Source of the DNA: Chitinophagaceae bacterium
GTDB taxonomy: Bacteria > Bacteroidota > Bacteroidia > Chitinophagales > UBA10324
Direction of reading: 5' to 3'
NCBI GenBank assembly: GCA_016717285.1
Contig: JADKFU010000005.1
Coordinates: 1,162,501-1,226,500, forward strand
DNA length: 64,000 nt
Shown here: positions 45,101-53,270 of the stretch, piece after piece
Position numbering within the stretch: position 1 is the stretch's first letter
How the letters are laid out: every line of letters begins with the position of its first letter
The notes under the pieces: model-generated
Told to the model about the DNA's origin: nothing
Seen by the model: the letters and a program-made list of their open reading frames with translations, nothing else
The model's database searches: none
Made by a program: the position numbers and the translations under genes

Positions 45101-45663
45101 GTACCTTATTAACGAATGGAATAGAATCGCGTAGTTTACGTGATTATGGTATTCGCTGGAGGTGGAATATCACGCGCAAATTTTCTTCCATCTTAAAAGT
45201 GAATCAGAATCAAAAGGGATATGTAGCTGAATATTTTCCGGAAAATGATTACCTCTTGAATGGATACTTTCTTACACCTCAACTATCTTTTCAGCCATCC
45301 AACGTATTCAGGTTAACTGTCAGTTACAGTTATGGCAACAGTAAAAACTCAATCAGCGACGGAGAAGGTGAACAGGCCATCAACAATAAAGTGACACTGG
45401 ATTTAAAGTACAATGTAGTGGCCAAAAGTGTAATTAATGTGGGTGCTGTATATGCAAATGTTGATTACTCCGGAGTCAGCAATACAGCGGTGGAATATGC
45501 CATGCTCGAAGGATTGCAAAAAGGACAGAACTATTTGTTGAATATTTCTTTCGACCGCAAGCTTTCGAATTTTATTGAGATGTCGTTGAGTTATGAAGGT
45601 CGCAAAACCGGGAGTGCACCGTTGGTGAATACCGGCCGTGCCCAAGTGCGTGCGATTTTCTGA
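42178..45663 (+). CDS. Giant outer-membrane protein, unknown function
   Basis: About 1,161 residues from a TTG at 42178. I prefer this start over the longer TTG start at 42130 because it gives a standard signal peptide (KKTTFHIVYSAVFTVLFFVG then PLSAQ) and has AAAGG at 42167-42171 eight bases upstream. The mature part starts with a beta-rich domain and contains FTRGITFGNNQDLVVNSGF, LQGKVAGDVEVLAALSDNN and GNTQQLQEFDKVFIQLKK, a conserved block in large Bacteroidota outer-membrane proteins. The C-terminal half is long amphipathic strands ending in an aromatic residue (RAQVRAIF). Possibly a barrel with partial resemblance to SprA-like proteins; no firm family. Confidence 0.75.
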   Translation: MKKTTFHIVYSAVFTVLFFVGPLSAQQLSNLRHKTVSFTGNTLQIDSLSVLPGTVILNDALSGNVIPEEQYVVDDFKSTLTWKGSAVPDSINITYRVFPYAFSKELFHKDFSRLNKQDSLSRLPIIYSLQELSPGTSLDLGAVNYNGSFTRGITFGNNQDLVVNSGFNLQLQGKVAGDVEVLAALSDNNIPIQPDGNTQQLQEFDKVFIQLKKNKSSLVVGDYELSKPDGYFMNYYKKLQGASFSTVYDAGPDLHLKTNVGIALAKGKYARNKFPGQEGNQGPYRLTGNNGETFIVILAGSERVFIDDQLMVRGADLDYVIDYNAGEIIFSPTRLITKDKRITVEFQYSEQAYLRSVFFANQQFQQDKSTIRVNFYSEQDAKNQPVQQELTDSQKVILSESGDSIQKAYYQSIDSVPFTADRILYRKIDSLGYVVYVYSTNPDVAHYALSFSYLGPGNGNYVISTNLVNGRVYNWVAPLNGIPQGLYEPVIPLIAPQRIQLLTVGGEYAFNEHANLLWEGAFSNQDVNTFSDIDNGDNSGGAAKLGWNQKISLNNSKVKPSFFLFNGQYEFASRTFKPVERYRSVEFERDWNLPLDEVAANENLATVSLGLQQITKGNVSYVFSLYNRTGNYTGINNSLHGNYEYHGFHASLISSYLVSSTDVLETKFLRPAVDISQSFRFLKGAVLGLHGEQENNRQILKGTDTLSASGFYWNEGKIYLRSSDTAKIRYNIDYASRIDYTPESNQFVKATIGNTMNAGVEFLKNPNSILRANVIYRKLNVPDTLITPQRADESLLGRLGYDLQVKKGFITSNTLYELGSVQEQKKEYAYTPVPDGTGVYTWNDYNSDGIQQINEFEVAAFQSDANYIRLLLPTNQFVKAYSSLFNESLSINPRNLWRTPRGFKELISRFSAQATLQINKKTLPGNFSSQFNPFLLNVADTLLISNSSLVSGFLYFNRSNPKYGLDFSYQNNRSSTLLTNGIESRSLRDYGIRWRWNITRKFSSILKVNQNQKGYVAEYFPENDYLLNGYFLTPQLSFQPSNVFRLTVSYSYGNSKNSISDGEGEQAINNKVTLDLKYNVVAKSVINVGAVYANVDYSGVSNTAVEYAMLEGLQKGQNYLLNISFDRKLSNFIEMSLSYEGRKTGSAPLVNTGRAQVRAIF

Positions 45664-45803
45664 GAAGCTGTTTAAAAATGGTTTCCGGAATTATGATAGC
45701 TGCAGGTGAAGATCCAAACCACGGCTGCTTAACTGTTGAAAGTATATTCACCGGCAACTTCAGCAACATCTCTCCATTGATAAAATGATTTTTAAACAGC
45801 CTC
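45664..45803. mobile_element. MITE-like element with 16-bp inverted termini
   Basis: Left end GAAGCTGTTTAAAAAT (45664-45679) and right end, inverted, GAGGCTGTTTAAAAAT (45803-45788) differ by one base. The 140-base interior has no gene. TGA flanks both sides (45661-45663, which is also the stop codon of the preceding gene, and 45804-45806), a possible 3-bp target duplication. The ends resemble those of several insertion sequences. Only one copy is visible in the window. Confidence 0.55.
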
Positions 45804-45815
45804 TGAATGAAAGGC

Positions 45816-45849
45816 AAAAAAAAACCACTTCCGGGGAAGTGGTTTTTTT
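45816..45849. terminator. Bidirectional intrinsic terminator
   Basis: Nine-pair perfect stem ACCACTTCC / GGAAGTGGT with a GG loop (45824-45843), preceded by nine A and followed by seven T, so it works in both directions for the convergent genes at 42178-45663 and 45865-46812. Confidence 0.9.
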
Positions 45850-45864
45850 CTAAATACTATTGTA

Positions 45865-46812
45865 TTATTTCAATTCGAATTTTTGTGAACTCAATAAATA
45901 GCCATCCTGGTAAACTTCTGTAGTATAGGTACCCTTTTCATAGGGCGTACTTTGTTGCCAGTAGGTACAAACATTCTTTGACTTTTGATCATACTGAACG
46001 TTGGTGGAAGTAGTGTATTGGCGTTGTTCGCCCGTGCCTGCTACCATGAACGTGCCTGAACCGCTGCTCTCAATTGAAAGCGTTGTTCCCTGAGGACTTA
46101 TAATGCGAACTAAAAATGTCTTTTCTCCAGGATCCGCAACCTGATTTTCCGGCAAATCAAAACAAACCTTTAACTTCTCTGCCTTCTTTGCATTGTCTGT
46201 TTCACTTTCTTTGCCGCTTGATTTTCCACGAACGCCAGTGGAAGAGAGGCTCGTCGGTTTTAGCAACGATGCAACCGATACTTTTTGAGAAAGAACCTGA
46301 TTCGTATTGCTCAATTGTGTATTCGTATTCATTTCGTTCGCCAATGTTTGACCTAACGAATCGTTTTTGGTGATCAGAATCTGATTTTTATCCTGAAGGT
46401 CTTTAATCTGCGCCATCAGGTCATTTACAGTATTCTGCATACCATCCAATTGTTTCTTATAGTCGGCATCAGTGACTTTCATTTTCTTTTTCATTGCATC
46501 GAGGTTAGATTTAAAACCCATCAGTTCTTTTTCTTTCAAGGCAATGATACTGTCGAGCTTTGAATTCTGACCTTTGTAAGACTCAATATTCACCAGAGCT
46601 TCCTGATATTTCATGTCAAGGTCAGCGATACGGATGCTGTCCATGTTGGTTTCTTCAGAAAGTGCTTGAACCTGATTTTTCGACTGGTAATAGTTTACGT
46701 ACAGGTAAATATTAATTCCGACAAGCAATAGGATGAGGATAATGTAAAAAATAGTCCGGTTATTCTGTTTAGGAGGTTGGTTTCCCGGTTGGTTTAATCT
46801 TACGTCTGACAT
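45865..46812 (-). CDS. Membrane-anchored coiled-coil protein
   Basis: 315 residues. A short cytoplasmic tail with Pro/Gln/Asn-rich sequence, one transmembrane helix (TIFYIILILLLVGINIYLYV, about residues 20-40), then a coiled coil of about 130 residues, e.g. LDMKYQEALVNIESYKGQ and LDAMKKKMKVTDADYKKQLD, and a C-terminal beta-rich domain of 90 residues with ENQVADPGEKTFLVRIISP. I do not recognise a named family. A scaffold or cell-envelope spacer role is plausible. Confidence 0.8.
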   Translation of the reverse strand: MSDVRLNQPGNQPPKQNNRTIFYIILILLLVGINIYLYVNYYQSKNQVQALSEETNMDSIRIADLDMKYQEALVNIESYKGQNSKLDSIIALKEKELMGFKSNLDAMKKKMKVTDADYKKQLDGMQNTVNDLMAQIKDLQDKNQILITKNDSLGQTLANEMNTNTQLSNTNQVLSQKVSVASLLKPTSLSSTGVRGKSSGKESETDNAKKAEKLKVCFDLPENQVADPGEKTFLVRIISPQGTTLSIESSGSGTFMVAGTGEQRQYTTSTNVQYDQKSKNVCTYWQQSTPYEKGTYTTEVYQDGYLLSSQKFELK

Positions 46813-46848
46813 ACTTGGTTATTTTTGGTTAAGAAAAACTCACATTTG

Positions 46849-46878
46849 CAAAATTAGTACCGAAAAGTCAGAATTCAA
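46849..46878 (-). promoter_or_regulatory. Promoter of the coiled-coil protein gene
   Basis: Reading leftward: TTG at 46878-46876, 19-base spacer, TAATTTTG at 46856-46849. Full match to the Bacteroidota consensus, leader about 30 bases. Confidence 0.7.
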
Positions 46879-47164
46879 TTTTTTATTACTCATAAAGTGT
46901 TATTTCCCTTATAAATATACTCTAAAACAGGAAAAATACTGCACAAGTTGGGCAAGAATTAGTCATGTTTGCCAGCTTCTGCAACATCCATTAAACCTGG
47001 CGATGGATTAAAATTTGTCTGAATATATAATGTCATTGCTATTTGCCAACCGTTGCATATCTCGTTTCTAAAGTCGTTTTATTGTAGCGGGACTTTTCAT
47101 GATCAAATAACAATCCGAAGGGATCAAATATTTTTACTGCTATTTTTATCCCAATAATAAATCA
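46879..47164. other. Intergenic region upstream of the ABC ATPase gene
   Basis: 286 AT-rich bases without an open frame or repeat that I can name. It must contain the promoter of the gene starting at 47165. Confidence 0.4.
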
Positions 47165-48922
47165 TTGCATAACGATCGCATTTTACAAGTCGTCAACCTT
47201 CAGACTTTTTTCACGGCAAACGGACAAAAATCTTTTGCGTTGAATAACGTCAGCTTTGACCTTCATCATGGTGAAACTGTCGGGATCGTCGGAGAGTCAG
47301 GATCGGGCAAATCCATCACTGCATTATCGTTGATGAGGTTGCTTCCTCCTGCGGGAAAAATTACGAACGGATCGGTTTTTTTTTCAAAAACTCATGGAGC
47401 GCCTGTTGACCTGCTTTCTATTCCTGATAAGGAAATGCGACAATACCGTGGCCGTGAAATCGCCATGATTTTCCAGGAACCAATGACTTCTCTCAATCCT
47501 GTATTTACTTGCGGTAATCAAATAATGGAAGCCATCTCGTTACATCTTAAATTGCGAGCCGCGGATGCAAAGGAGCGAACACTTTCAATGCTGAACAGAG
47601 TTCAACTGCAGGATCCGAATCGGGTCTTCCATGCGTATCCGCATCAAATTTCCGGTGGAGAAAAGCAACGTGTAATGATTGCAATGGCTATGAGCTGCAA
47701 TCCGCGTATCCTCATTGCTGATGAACCGACCACCTCCCTTGATGTAACAGTACAGTCGCGCATATTGAAATTGATGGACAGTTTGCGGAGAGAAAATGAA
47801 ATGAGCATGCTCTTTATCAGCCACGATTTAGGCGTAGTAGCGGAAGTGGCGGATCGCATACTTGTAATGTATAAAGGAAAAATTGTGGAACAGGGAACAG
47901 TGGAAGAAATATTTTTGAATCCACAGCATCCATATACAAAAGGATTATTGGCATGCCGTCCGCCGGTAGGGAAAAAATTGCACAGACTTCCCACTATTTT
48001 TGATTTCATGAGCGAAGATGATGAGGGCCTGTTGACAGCACGATCTCAGGAGGCTGCAGTACTTTCAGCTGAAAATGTGATTTCACCAAATGAAATTTCG
48101 ATCCGGCTTGAGCGATTGCAACAACGCGAACCCATACTTTCAGTAAAAGATTTGAAAGTGTATTTTCCTGATAAGAAAAACATTTTCGGTTCAGCCCAAT
48201 CATTTGTGAAAGCAGTGGATGGTGTTTCATTTAATGTGTATCCGGGAGAAACACTTGGTTTGGTAGGAGAGTCCGGCTGCGGAAAAACCACTTTAGGAAG
48301 ATGTGTTTTGCAGTTGGTAAAACCGATTTCCGGATCTGTGATCTTTGAGGGAAAGGAATTGACCACACTTTCGGACGACGAGATGAGAAGCGTTCGCAAA
48401 TCACTCCAGATTATTTTCCAGGATCCTTACTCGTCACTCAATCCGCGGCTGACTGCAGGCGCTGCAATCCTGGAACCGATGAAAGTTCATGAACTTTATT
48501 CAGACGAAGCTGAACGCCGCGAAAAAGTATTCGATCTGCTTCAGAAAGTAAATTTGTCTTCAGATGCCTACAATCGTTTTCCCCATGAATTTTCGGGTGG
48601 ACAACGACAGCGGATTTGCATCGCGCGTGCTCTGGCATTACATCCAAAATTTATTGTTTGTGATGAATGTGTTTCAGCGCTGGATGTCTCTGTGCAGGCG
48701 CAGGTATTGAATCTGCTGCTTCAGCTTCAGGAAGAATTTCAATTCACTTACATTTTTATTTCGCACGATCTTTCCGTTGTAAAATTTATGAGCGACCGAA
48801 TGCTGGTAATGAATAATGGAAAGATTGAAGAATCAGGCAATGTTGATGACGTCTACCATCACCCATCTTCTGAGTACACAAAGAAGTTGATAAACGCCGT
48901 TCCTAAAGGAATTAAGAATTAA
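47165..48922 (+). CDS. Fused peptide/nickel ABC transporter ATPase (DppD-DppF type)
   Basis: 585 residues with two complete ATPase domains. First half: Walker A GESGSGKS, Q-loop FQEPMTSLNP, signature ISGGEKQR, Walker B LIADEPTT. Second half: GESGCGKT, FQDPYSSLNP, FSGGQRQR, VCDECVSALD. The linker around residues 250-320 carries the PxxxKLHRLP-type oligopeptide extension and the end of the second half HPSSEYTKKLI is typical of Opp/Dpp ATPases. Starts at a TTG (47165) that directly precedes the first strand. No permease or binding-protein gene is adjacent, so these must be encoded elsewhere. Imports short peptides (family). Confidence 0.93.
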   Translation: MHNDRILQVVNLQTFFTANGQKSFALNNVSFDLHHGETVGIVGESGSGKSITALSLMRLLPPAGKITNGSVFFSKTHGAPVDLLSIPDKEMRQYRGREIAMIFQEPMTSLNPVFTCGNQIMEAISLHLKLRAADAKERTLSMLNRVQLQDPNRVFHAYPHQISGGEKQRVMIAMAMSCNPRILIADEPTTSLDVTVQSRILKLMDSLRRENEMSMLFISHDLGVVAEVADRILVMYKGKIVEQGTVEEIFLNPQHPYTKGLLACRPPVGKKLHRLPTIFDFMSEDDEGLLTARSQEAAVLSAENVISPNEISIRLERLQQREPILSVKDLKVYFPDKKNIFGSAQSFVKAVDGVSFNVYPGETLGLVGESGCGKTTLGRCVLQLVKPISGSVIFEGKELTTLSDDEMRSVRKSLQIIFQDPYSSLNPRLTAGAAILEPMKVHELYSDEAERREKVFDLLQKVNLSSDAYNRFPHEFSGGQRQRICIARALALHPKFIVCDECVSALDVSVQAQVLNLLLQLQEEFQFTYIFISHDLSVVKFMSDRMLVMNNGKIEESGNVDDVYHHPSSEYTKKLINAVPKGIKN

Positions 48923-49030
48923 GAATCAGGAATCAGGAATTATTTAGCAATGACACAATGAGTAATAACCAATCTGCTAACGACTAACGACTCTTTACTC
49001 TTTACTCGCTACTCACTACTCTTCTTCACC
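48916..49030. repeat. Low-complexity spacer repeat
   Basis: AAGAATTAAGAATCAGGAAT-like units, TAACGACTAACGACT and CTTTACTCTTTACTCGC drift along this stretch between convergent genes. The repeat runs into the 3' end of the dehydrogenase gene and supplies its last codons (KKSSE). Confidence 0.55.
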
Positions 49031-49884
49031 CTCATTTTCTCCCACATATCCCACAACTCATCCGGAATATTTTCCAAACCTGTAAACTGACCTGCGCCAT
49101 GCAGCCATTCGCCGCCATCAATCACTACCACTTCACCATTCACATATGCTGAATAGTCTGAAATCAGGTAGGCTGCAAGATTGGCAAGTTCCTGGTGCTC
49201 GCCGTAACGGCCAATTGGTAATCGCTTCATTGGGTCAACATATTGTTGCACGACAGGTGGAAACAAACGGCTCCACGCACCTTCCGTAGGAAAAGGGCCC
49301 GGAGCAATTGCATTGCAACGGATTTTTTTACGACCCCATTCAGCAGCGAGTGAACGCGTAAGAGCGAGCACGCCGCCTTTCGCAGCAGCAGATGGTGCAA
49401 CATAACCCGAACCTGTGAAAGCATAAGTGGTAACAATATTTAATATATTTCCGGGCAGTTTTTTTTCAATCCAGTATTTTCCGAGCGCAAGTGAACAATT
49501 GTAAGTTCCTTTTAAAACAATATCAACCACCACATCAAAGGCTTTGTGAGAAAGCCGTTCCGTTGGCATCACAAAATTTCCGGCAGCGTTATTTAACAAG
49601 GTGTCCACTCTTCCATAATAATCCAGTGACTGTTTCAACATCGATTCAACATCTTCATATTTACGAACATCACAGGCGATGGCCAATACCTTATTACCGG
49701 TTTCCTTTTCCATTTCTGTTGCTGTTTGTTGCAACACATCCAGTTTTCTTGAAGTGAGTATCAGCTGCGCACCTAATTGGGAGCAATAAAGTCCAATTGA
49801 CTTTCCTAATCCTGTTCCGCCACCGGTAATTACAATCACTTTGTCTTTGAGGGCACCTTCTTTGAGCATGGGTTCATTATACAT
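49009..49884 (-). CDS. SDR oxidoreductase, 2,4-dienoyl-CoA reductase-like
   Basis: 291 residues. Rossmann motif TGGGTGLGKS, NNAAGNFVMP, and GSGYVAPSAAAKGGVLALT, where the usual YxxxK is replaced by SAAAK, the pattern of mitochondrial DECR1 and bacterial relatives (GSGFVVPSASAK in DECR1, recalled). C-terminal IDGGEWLHGAGQFTGL. These enzymes reduce 2,4-dienoyl-CoA in beta-oxidation of unsaturated fatty acids with NADPH. Start at 49884, or the second ATG 15 bases later. The last codons lie in the low-complexity repeat. Confidence 0.87.
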   Translation of the reverse strand: MYNEPMLKEGALKDKVIVITGGGTGLGKSIGLYCSQLGAQLILTSRKLDVLQQTATEMEKETGNKVLAIACDVRKYEDVESMLKQSLDYYGRVDTLLNNAAGNFVMPTERLSHKAFDVVVDIVLKGTYNCSLALGKYWIEKKLPGNILNIVTTYAFTGSGYVAPSAAAKGGVLALTRSLAAEWGRKKIRCNAIAPGPFPTEGAWSRLFPPVVQQYVDPMKRLPIGRYGEHQELANLAAYLISDYSAYVNGEVVVIDGGEWLHGAGQFTGLENIPDELWDMWEKMRVKKSSE

Positions 49885-49889
49885 GTGGG

Positions 49890-50033
49890 GAAGTGTTTAG
49901 ATTGTTTAAATTGTTTAGATTGTTTATGATGTTTAAATTGTTTAAATCGTTTTGTAGGTTCGAAAGAGTTTGTATTCAGTGGCAGTATTAATTCTCCAAT
50001 TCCTAATTGCTAATTCTCAATTCTTAATTCCCC
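49890..50033. repeat. Low-complexity spacer repeat
   Basis: Repeated GTTTAAATTGTTTAGATT units at 49898-49952, then AATTCCTAATTGCTAATTCTC units at 49993-50030, between two genes. Same class as the other spacer blocks in this window. Confidence 0.55.
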
Positions 50034-50050
50034 ACAATGTCGCAAACATT

Positions 50051-50058
50051 TATTTTTG
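50051..50058 (+). promoter_or_regulatory. -7 element of the ligase-associated exonuclease gene
   Basis: TATTTTTG fits TAnnTTTG and lies 10 bases before the ATG at 50069. It shows that the longer frame from 49970 is not the real start. Confidence 0.5.
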
Positions 50059-50068
50059 CTTCTACAAC

Positions 50069-51079
50069 ATGTCACAACTACTTCAATTTACTGACAAAGG
50101 TATCTATTGCGAGGCCGGAGATTTTTACATTGATCCCCATAAACCCGTGAATCGTGCAATTATCACACATGCACACAGTGATCATGCCTATCGTGGACAT
50201 CAGGTTTATCTTGCGCATCGTCAATCTGTTCCCGTAATGCGTCAGCGGCTGGGAGCAGACATCAACGTTCATTCGTTGGAATACAATGAAAAAATAATTC
50301 ATAACGGAGTTACTGTTTCATTGCATCCTGCCGGTCATATTATTGGTTCTTCACAAGTTCGGGTCGAATTGAATGGTGAAGTTTGGGTTGCTTCGGGTGA
50401 TTATAAAACTGAAGATGATGGTATCTCAACACCTTTTGAACCTGTGAAGTGCAACACATTTATTTCAGAATCCACTTTTGGATTACCTGTTTATCAGTGG
50501 AAAGCACAACAAAGGATTTTTGATGAGATTGAAAGTTGGTGGAAGAGAAATCAGGAAAGAGGTATGGCAAGTGTTCTTCTTTGCTATGCATTGGGAAAGG
50601 CACAAAGGATTTTATGCGGTATCGATTTGAGTACAGGACCCATTTATGCGCATGGTGCTATTGAAAATGTGAATGAAGTGCTGCGCAAAAATGGTTCACC
50701 TGTTCCGGAAGTAAAAAGGATCACTGCAGAAAACAAAAGAGAAGATTTCCGTAATGCACTGATTCTGGCAACTGCGGCTGTGCAAAATACTTCGTGGTTG
50801 GCGAAATTGAAACCGTATTCTATTGGCTTTGCTTCGGGTTGGATGCAGATACGGGGTAACAAAAGAAGAGGCGCGCATGATATCGGTTTTGCTTTAAGTG
50901 ATCATGCCGATTGGAATGGATTAAACAATGCGGTTAAGGCTACCGGCGCAGAACGTGTATTCGTAACACATGGATATACTTACCAGTTTGCACGTTGGCT
51001 GCGGGAAAAGGGACTTGATGCGCAGGAAGTGACTACCTCGTATCAAGGTGAAGTGATTGTTGATGATGAGGTTGGATAG
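50069..51079 (+). CDS. Ligase-associated DNA damage response exonuclease
   Basis: About 336 residues from the ATG at 50069. Metallo-beta-lactamase/beta-CASP-like fold: THAHSDHAYRG near residue 33 (His-x-His-x-Asp-His), HPAGHIIGSSQV, VASGDYKTEDDG, and C-terminal FALSDHADWN and VFVTHGYT. It belongs to the SNM1/Pso2-like exonucleases found beside bacterial ATP-dependent ligases. First gene of the four-gene repair cluster (exonuclease, ligase, helicase, PdeM), separated from the ligase gene by about 450 bases of repeat DNA. Confidence 0.93.
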   Translation: MSQLLQFTDKGIYCEAGDFYIDPHKPVNRAIITHAHSDHAYRGHQVYLAHRQSVPVMRQRLGADINVHSLEYNEKIIHNGVTVSLHPAGHIIGSSQVRVELNGEVWVASGDYKTEDDGISTPFEPVKCNTFISESTFGLPVYQWKAQQRIFDEIESWWKRNQERGMASVLLCYALGKAQRILCGIDLSTGPIYAHGAIENVNEVLRKNGSPVPEVKRITAENKREDFRNALILATAAVQNTSWLAKLKPYSIGFASGWMQIRGNKRRGAHDIGFALSDHADWNGLNNAVKATGAERVFVTHGYTYQFARWLREKGLDAQEVTTSYQGEVIVDDEVG

Positions 51080-51089
51080 ATGTTCAAGT

Positions 51090-51440
51090 GTTTAACTGTT
51101 TGATTGTTTAATTGTTTAATTGTTTAATTGTTGACACGAAGTGTAAGAGTGGCTGAACAACCATTTAGCCATGTGACCATATAGCCATTTCCATAAAGAA
51201 GCCATTGCTTAACTGTTTAATGGTTTAATTGTTGACACAAAGTGTGAGAATAGTCCGAACAGCCATTCAGCCATCTAACCATTTAAAGAAGCAATTGCTT
51301 AACTGTTTAATGGTTTAATTGTTGACATAAAGTTTGAGAATAGTCCGAAAAGCCATTTAGCCATTTAACCATTTCCATAAAGAAGCAATTGCTTAACTGT
51401 TTAATGATTTAATTGTTGACACAAAGTGTGCTTAAAGGCA
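51090..51440 (+). repeat. Tandem array of about 90-bp units
   Basis: Three full copies and one partial start at about 51090, 51209 (90 bp), 51299 (94 bp) and 51393. Each has TTAACTGTTTAATGGTTTAA, then TTGTTGACACAAAGTGTGAG, then AGCCATTxAGCCAT units and AAGCAATTGCTTAAC. Two internal dyads recur: AAGCAATTGCTT (perfect) and ACACAAAGTGT. The stretch 51080-51526 holds no gene. Confidence 0.75.
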
Positions 51441-51526
51441 AACAACAATTTAACAATTTAGCAATGCAACAATGCTATATTAAAACCACGAAGCCCTCCA
51501 GCCATATAGCCATATAACCATCACCC

Positions 51527-53107
51527 ATGCAACTCTTCTCACAACTCTTCGCAGACCTCGATCAAACCAACAGCACCAACGATAAAATTCAGTTGCTGAC
51601 AAAATACTTTGACGTGGTAAGTGATGCAGATAAATTATGGACGATAGCATTGTTTACAGGAAGAAGACCTAAACGTGAAATCAACAGTGCCAAACTCAGA
51701 CAATGGGCTGCTGAAGGTTCTGGTTTACCGGACTGGCTGCTGGAAGAATCATATAGCCAGGTTGGAGATTTTTCTGAGACTGTTTCTCTTATTGTTCCGC
51801 AGAAAAGAATTTTAAGCGATGTTCCATTGAGTGAATGGATGAATGGTTTTCTGCTATTAAAAAAAGCAACGGAAGAACAGAAGAAAATATTTATTACAGA
51901 AGCCTGGTACCAGATGGACCAGCAGGAAAAGTTTGTTTTTAACAAGCTGATGTCTGCTTCATTTCGTGTAGGTGTTTCAAAAAATAATCTGATCAAGGCG
52001 ATTGCACTGCACACCGGATTGCCAGAATCATTTCTTGCACACCGCTTGATGGGCAACTGGGATCCGCAGAAAATTTCTTTCAGTGAGTTGATATCCTTCA
52101 ATGCGGAAACGGAAGATATTTCCAAACCCTATCCTTTCTGTCTTGCTTATGCTTTGGAATCTCCGTTAGCAGAATTAGGATCACCAGAACAATGGCAGGC
52201 CGAATGGAAATGGGATGGCATTCGCGGACAGCTCATGCAGCGGAAAGGAAATTTTTTCCTGTGGTCAAGAGGAGAAGAACTGGTGACAGATAAATTTCCG
52301 GAGTTAGCATCCATCGGAAAAATGCTGCCGGCTGGAACTGTGTTAGATGGAGAGATTCTTCCTTATCGTGAAGGCAAACCGCTCGGATTCCAGGTATTAC
52401 AAACACGCATTGGCAGAAAAAATGTTTCTGCTAAAATATTGAAAGACGCACCTGTGGCATTCTTCGCTTATGACCTGCTGGAATGGAACGGTGAAGACTG
52501 GCGGGAAAGAAAGTTGCAGGAGCGACGTGCTCAACTCGAAGAGGTTATTGAATCTTGCGGATTGAAAGAATTGCTGATCGCCTCACCTGTTATTGATTTT
52601 AGTTCCTGGGAAGAACTAACGGAAAAAAGAAAATCATCGCGCGAAAAAATAAGTGAAGGACTGATGCTGAAGAAAAAGGATACTGCTTATCTCGTTGGAA
52701 GAAAAAAGGGAGCGTGGTGGAAATGGAAACTGGATCCTTATACTATTGATGCTGTAATGATCTATGCGCAAACAGGTTCCGGTATTCGTTCGGGATTGTT
52801 TACCGATTACACTTTTGCTTTGTGGGATAATGATAAACTCGTTCCGTTTGCCAAAGCCTATTCAGGATTGACGAATGAAGAAATCCGTGAAGTGGATCGC
52901 TTCGTGAAGCAAAATACATTAGAACGATTTGGACCTGTCCGCACGGTAAAACCTGAATTGGTTTTTGAACTGGCATTTGAAGGTATTGCACTTTCATCGA
53001 GGCATAAATCCGGTGTTGCTGTTCGCTTCCCACGAATACACCGTTGGAGAAAGGATAAAAAAGCAGCCGAGGCTGATAATTTGAATACTCTTAAAAAACT
53101 TATTTAA
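51527..53107 (+). CDS. ATP-dependent DNA ligase (ligase-associated repair system)
   Basis: 526 residues. An N-terminal DNA-binding domain (residues 1-200) precedes the nucleotidyltransferase core: AEWKWDGIRGQL with catalytic Lys228 (motif I, KxDGxR), LWSRGEELVTD (motif III), LDGEILPY (IV), SEGLMLKKKD (V), and WWKWKLDP near the end. The OB domain follows (IDAVMIYAQTGSGIRSGLFTDYTFAL is only cited in part: VMIYAQTGSG). This is the LigD/Lig1-like stand-alone type, distinct from NAD-dependent LigA, and seals nicks in DNA repair. Start ATG at 51527. Part of the four-gene cluster. Confidence 0.94.
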   Translation: MQLFSQLFADLDQTNSTNDKIQLLTKYFDVVSDADKLWTIALFTGRRPKREINSAKLRQWAAEGSGLPDWLLEESYSQVGDFSETVSLIVPQKRILSDVPLSEWMNGFLLLKKATEEQKKIFITEAWYQMDQQEKFVFNKLMSASFRVGVSKNNLIKAIALHTGLPESFLAHRLMGNWDPQKISFSELISFNAETEDISKPYPFCLAYALESPLAELGSPEQWQAEWKWDGIRGQLMQRKGNFFLWSRGEELVTDKFPELASIGKMLPAGTVLDGEILPYREGKPLGFQVLQTRIGRKNVSAKILKDAPVAFFAYDLLEWNGEDWRERKLQERRAQLEEVIESCGLKELLIASPVIDFSSWEELTEKRKSSREKISEGLMLKKKDTAYLVGRKKGAWWKWKLDPYTIDAVMIYAQTGSGIRSGLFTDYTFALWDNDKLVPFAKAYSGLTNEEIREVDRFVKQNTLERFGPVRTVKPELVFELAFEGIALSSRHKSGVAVRFPRIHRWRKDKKAAEADNLNTLKKLI

Positions 53108-53124
53108 GTGGGAAGGTTTTAACG

Positions 53125-53255
53125 TGGTAAAAATGGAACGCAGATGACGCAGATTTGACGGATAAAAACGAAAAAAAATCCGTGTAACTCCGTTAGATCC
53201 GTTTAATCCGCGTTCTATTATTTTTTTGTAAATCCGTTTTATCCGTGTTCATTTA
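53125..53255. repeat. Intergenic repeat between ligase and helicase genes
   Basis: GACGCAGATTTGACGGATAA and, further on, repeated ATCCGTTTAATCCGCGTTC-like units form imperfect inverse copies (CGGAT versus ATCCG). This motif type is a well-known dispersed repeat in several phyla. No reading frame. Confidence 0.5.
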
Positions 53256-53270
53256 ACTTTATCATCACTA

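Noticed and set aside
45667..45800. Inverted repeat read as a terminator stem
   Set aside because: The arms are 108 bases apart; the real terminator is the perfect hairpin at 45824-45843.
47165..48922. Antibiotic resistance ABC-F protein
   Set aside because: Oligopeptide-specific extensions and Opp/Dpp-type motifs are present in both halves, and no ABC-F linker is seen.
51090..51440. CRISPR-like array
   Set aside because: Units are about 90 bp, tandem without unique spacers, and no cas gene is present.
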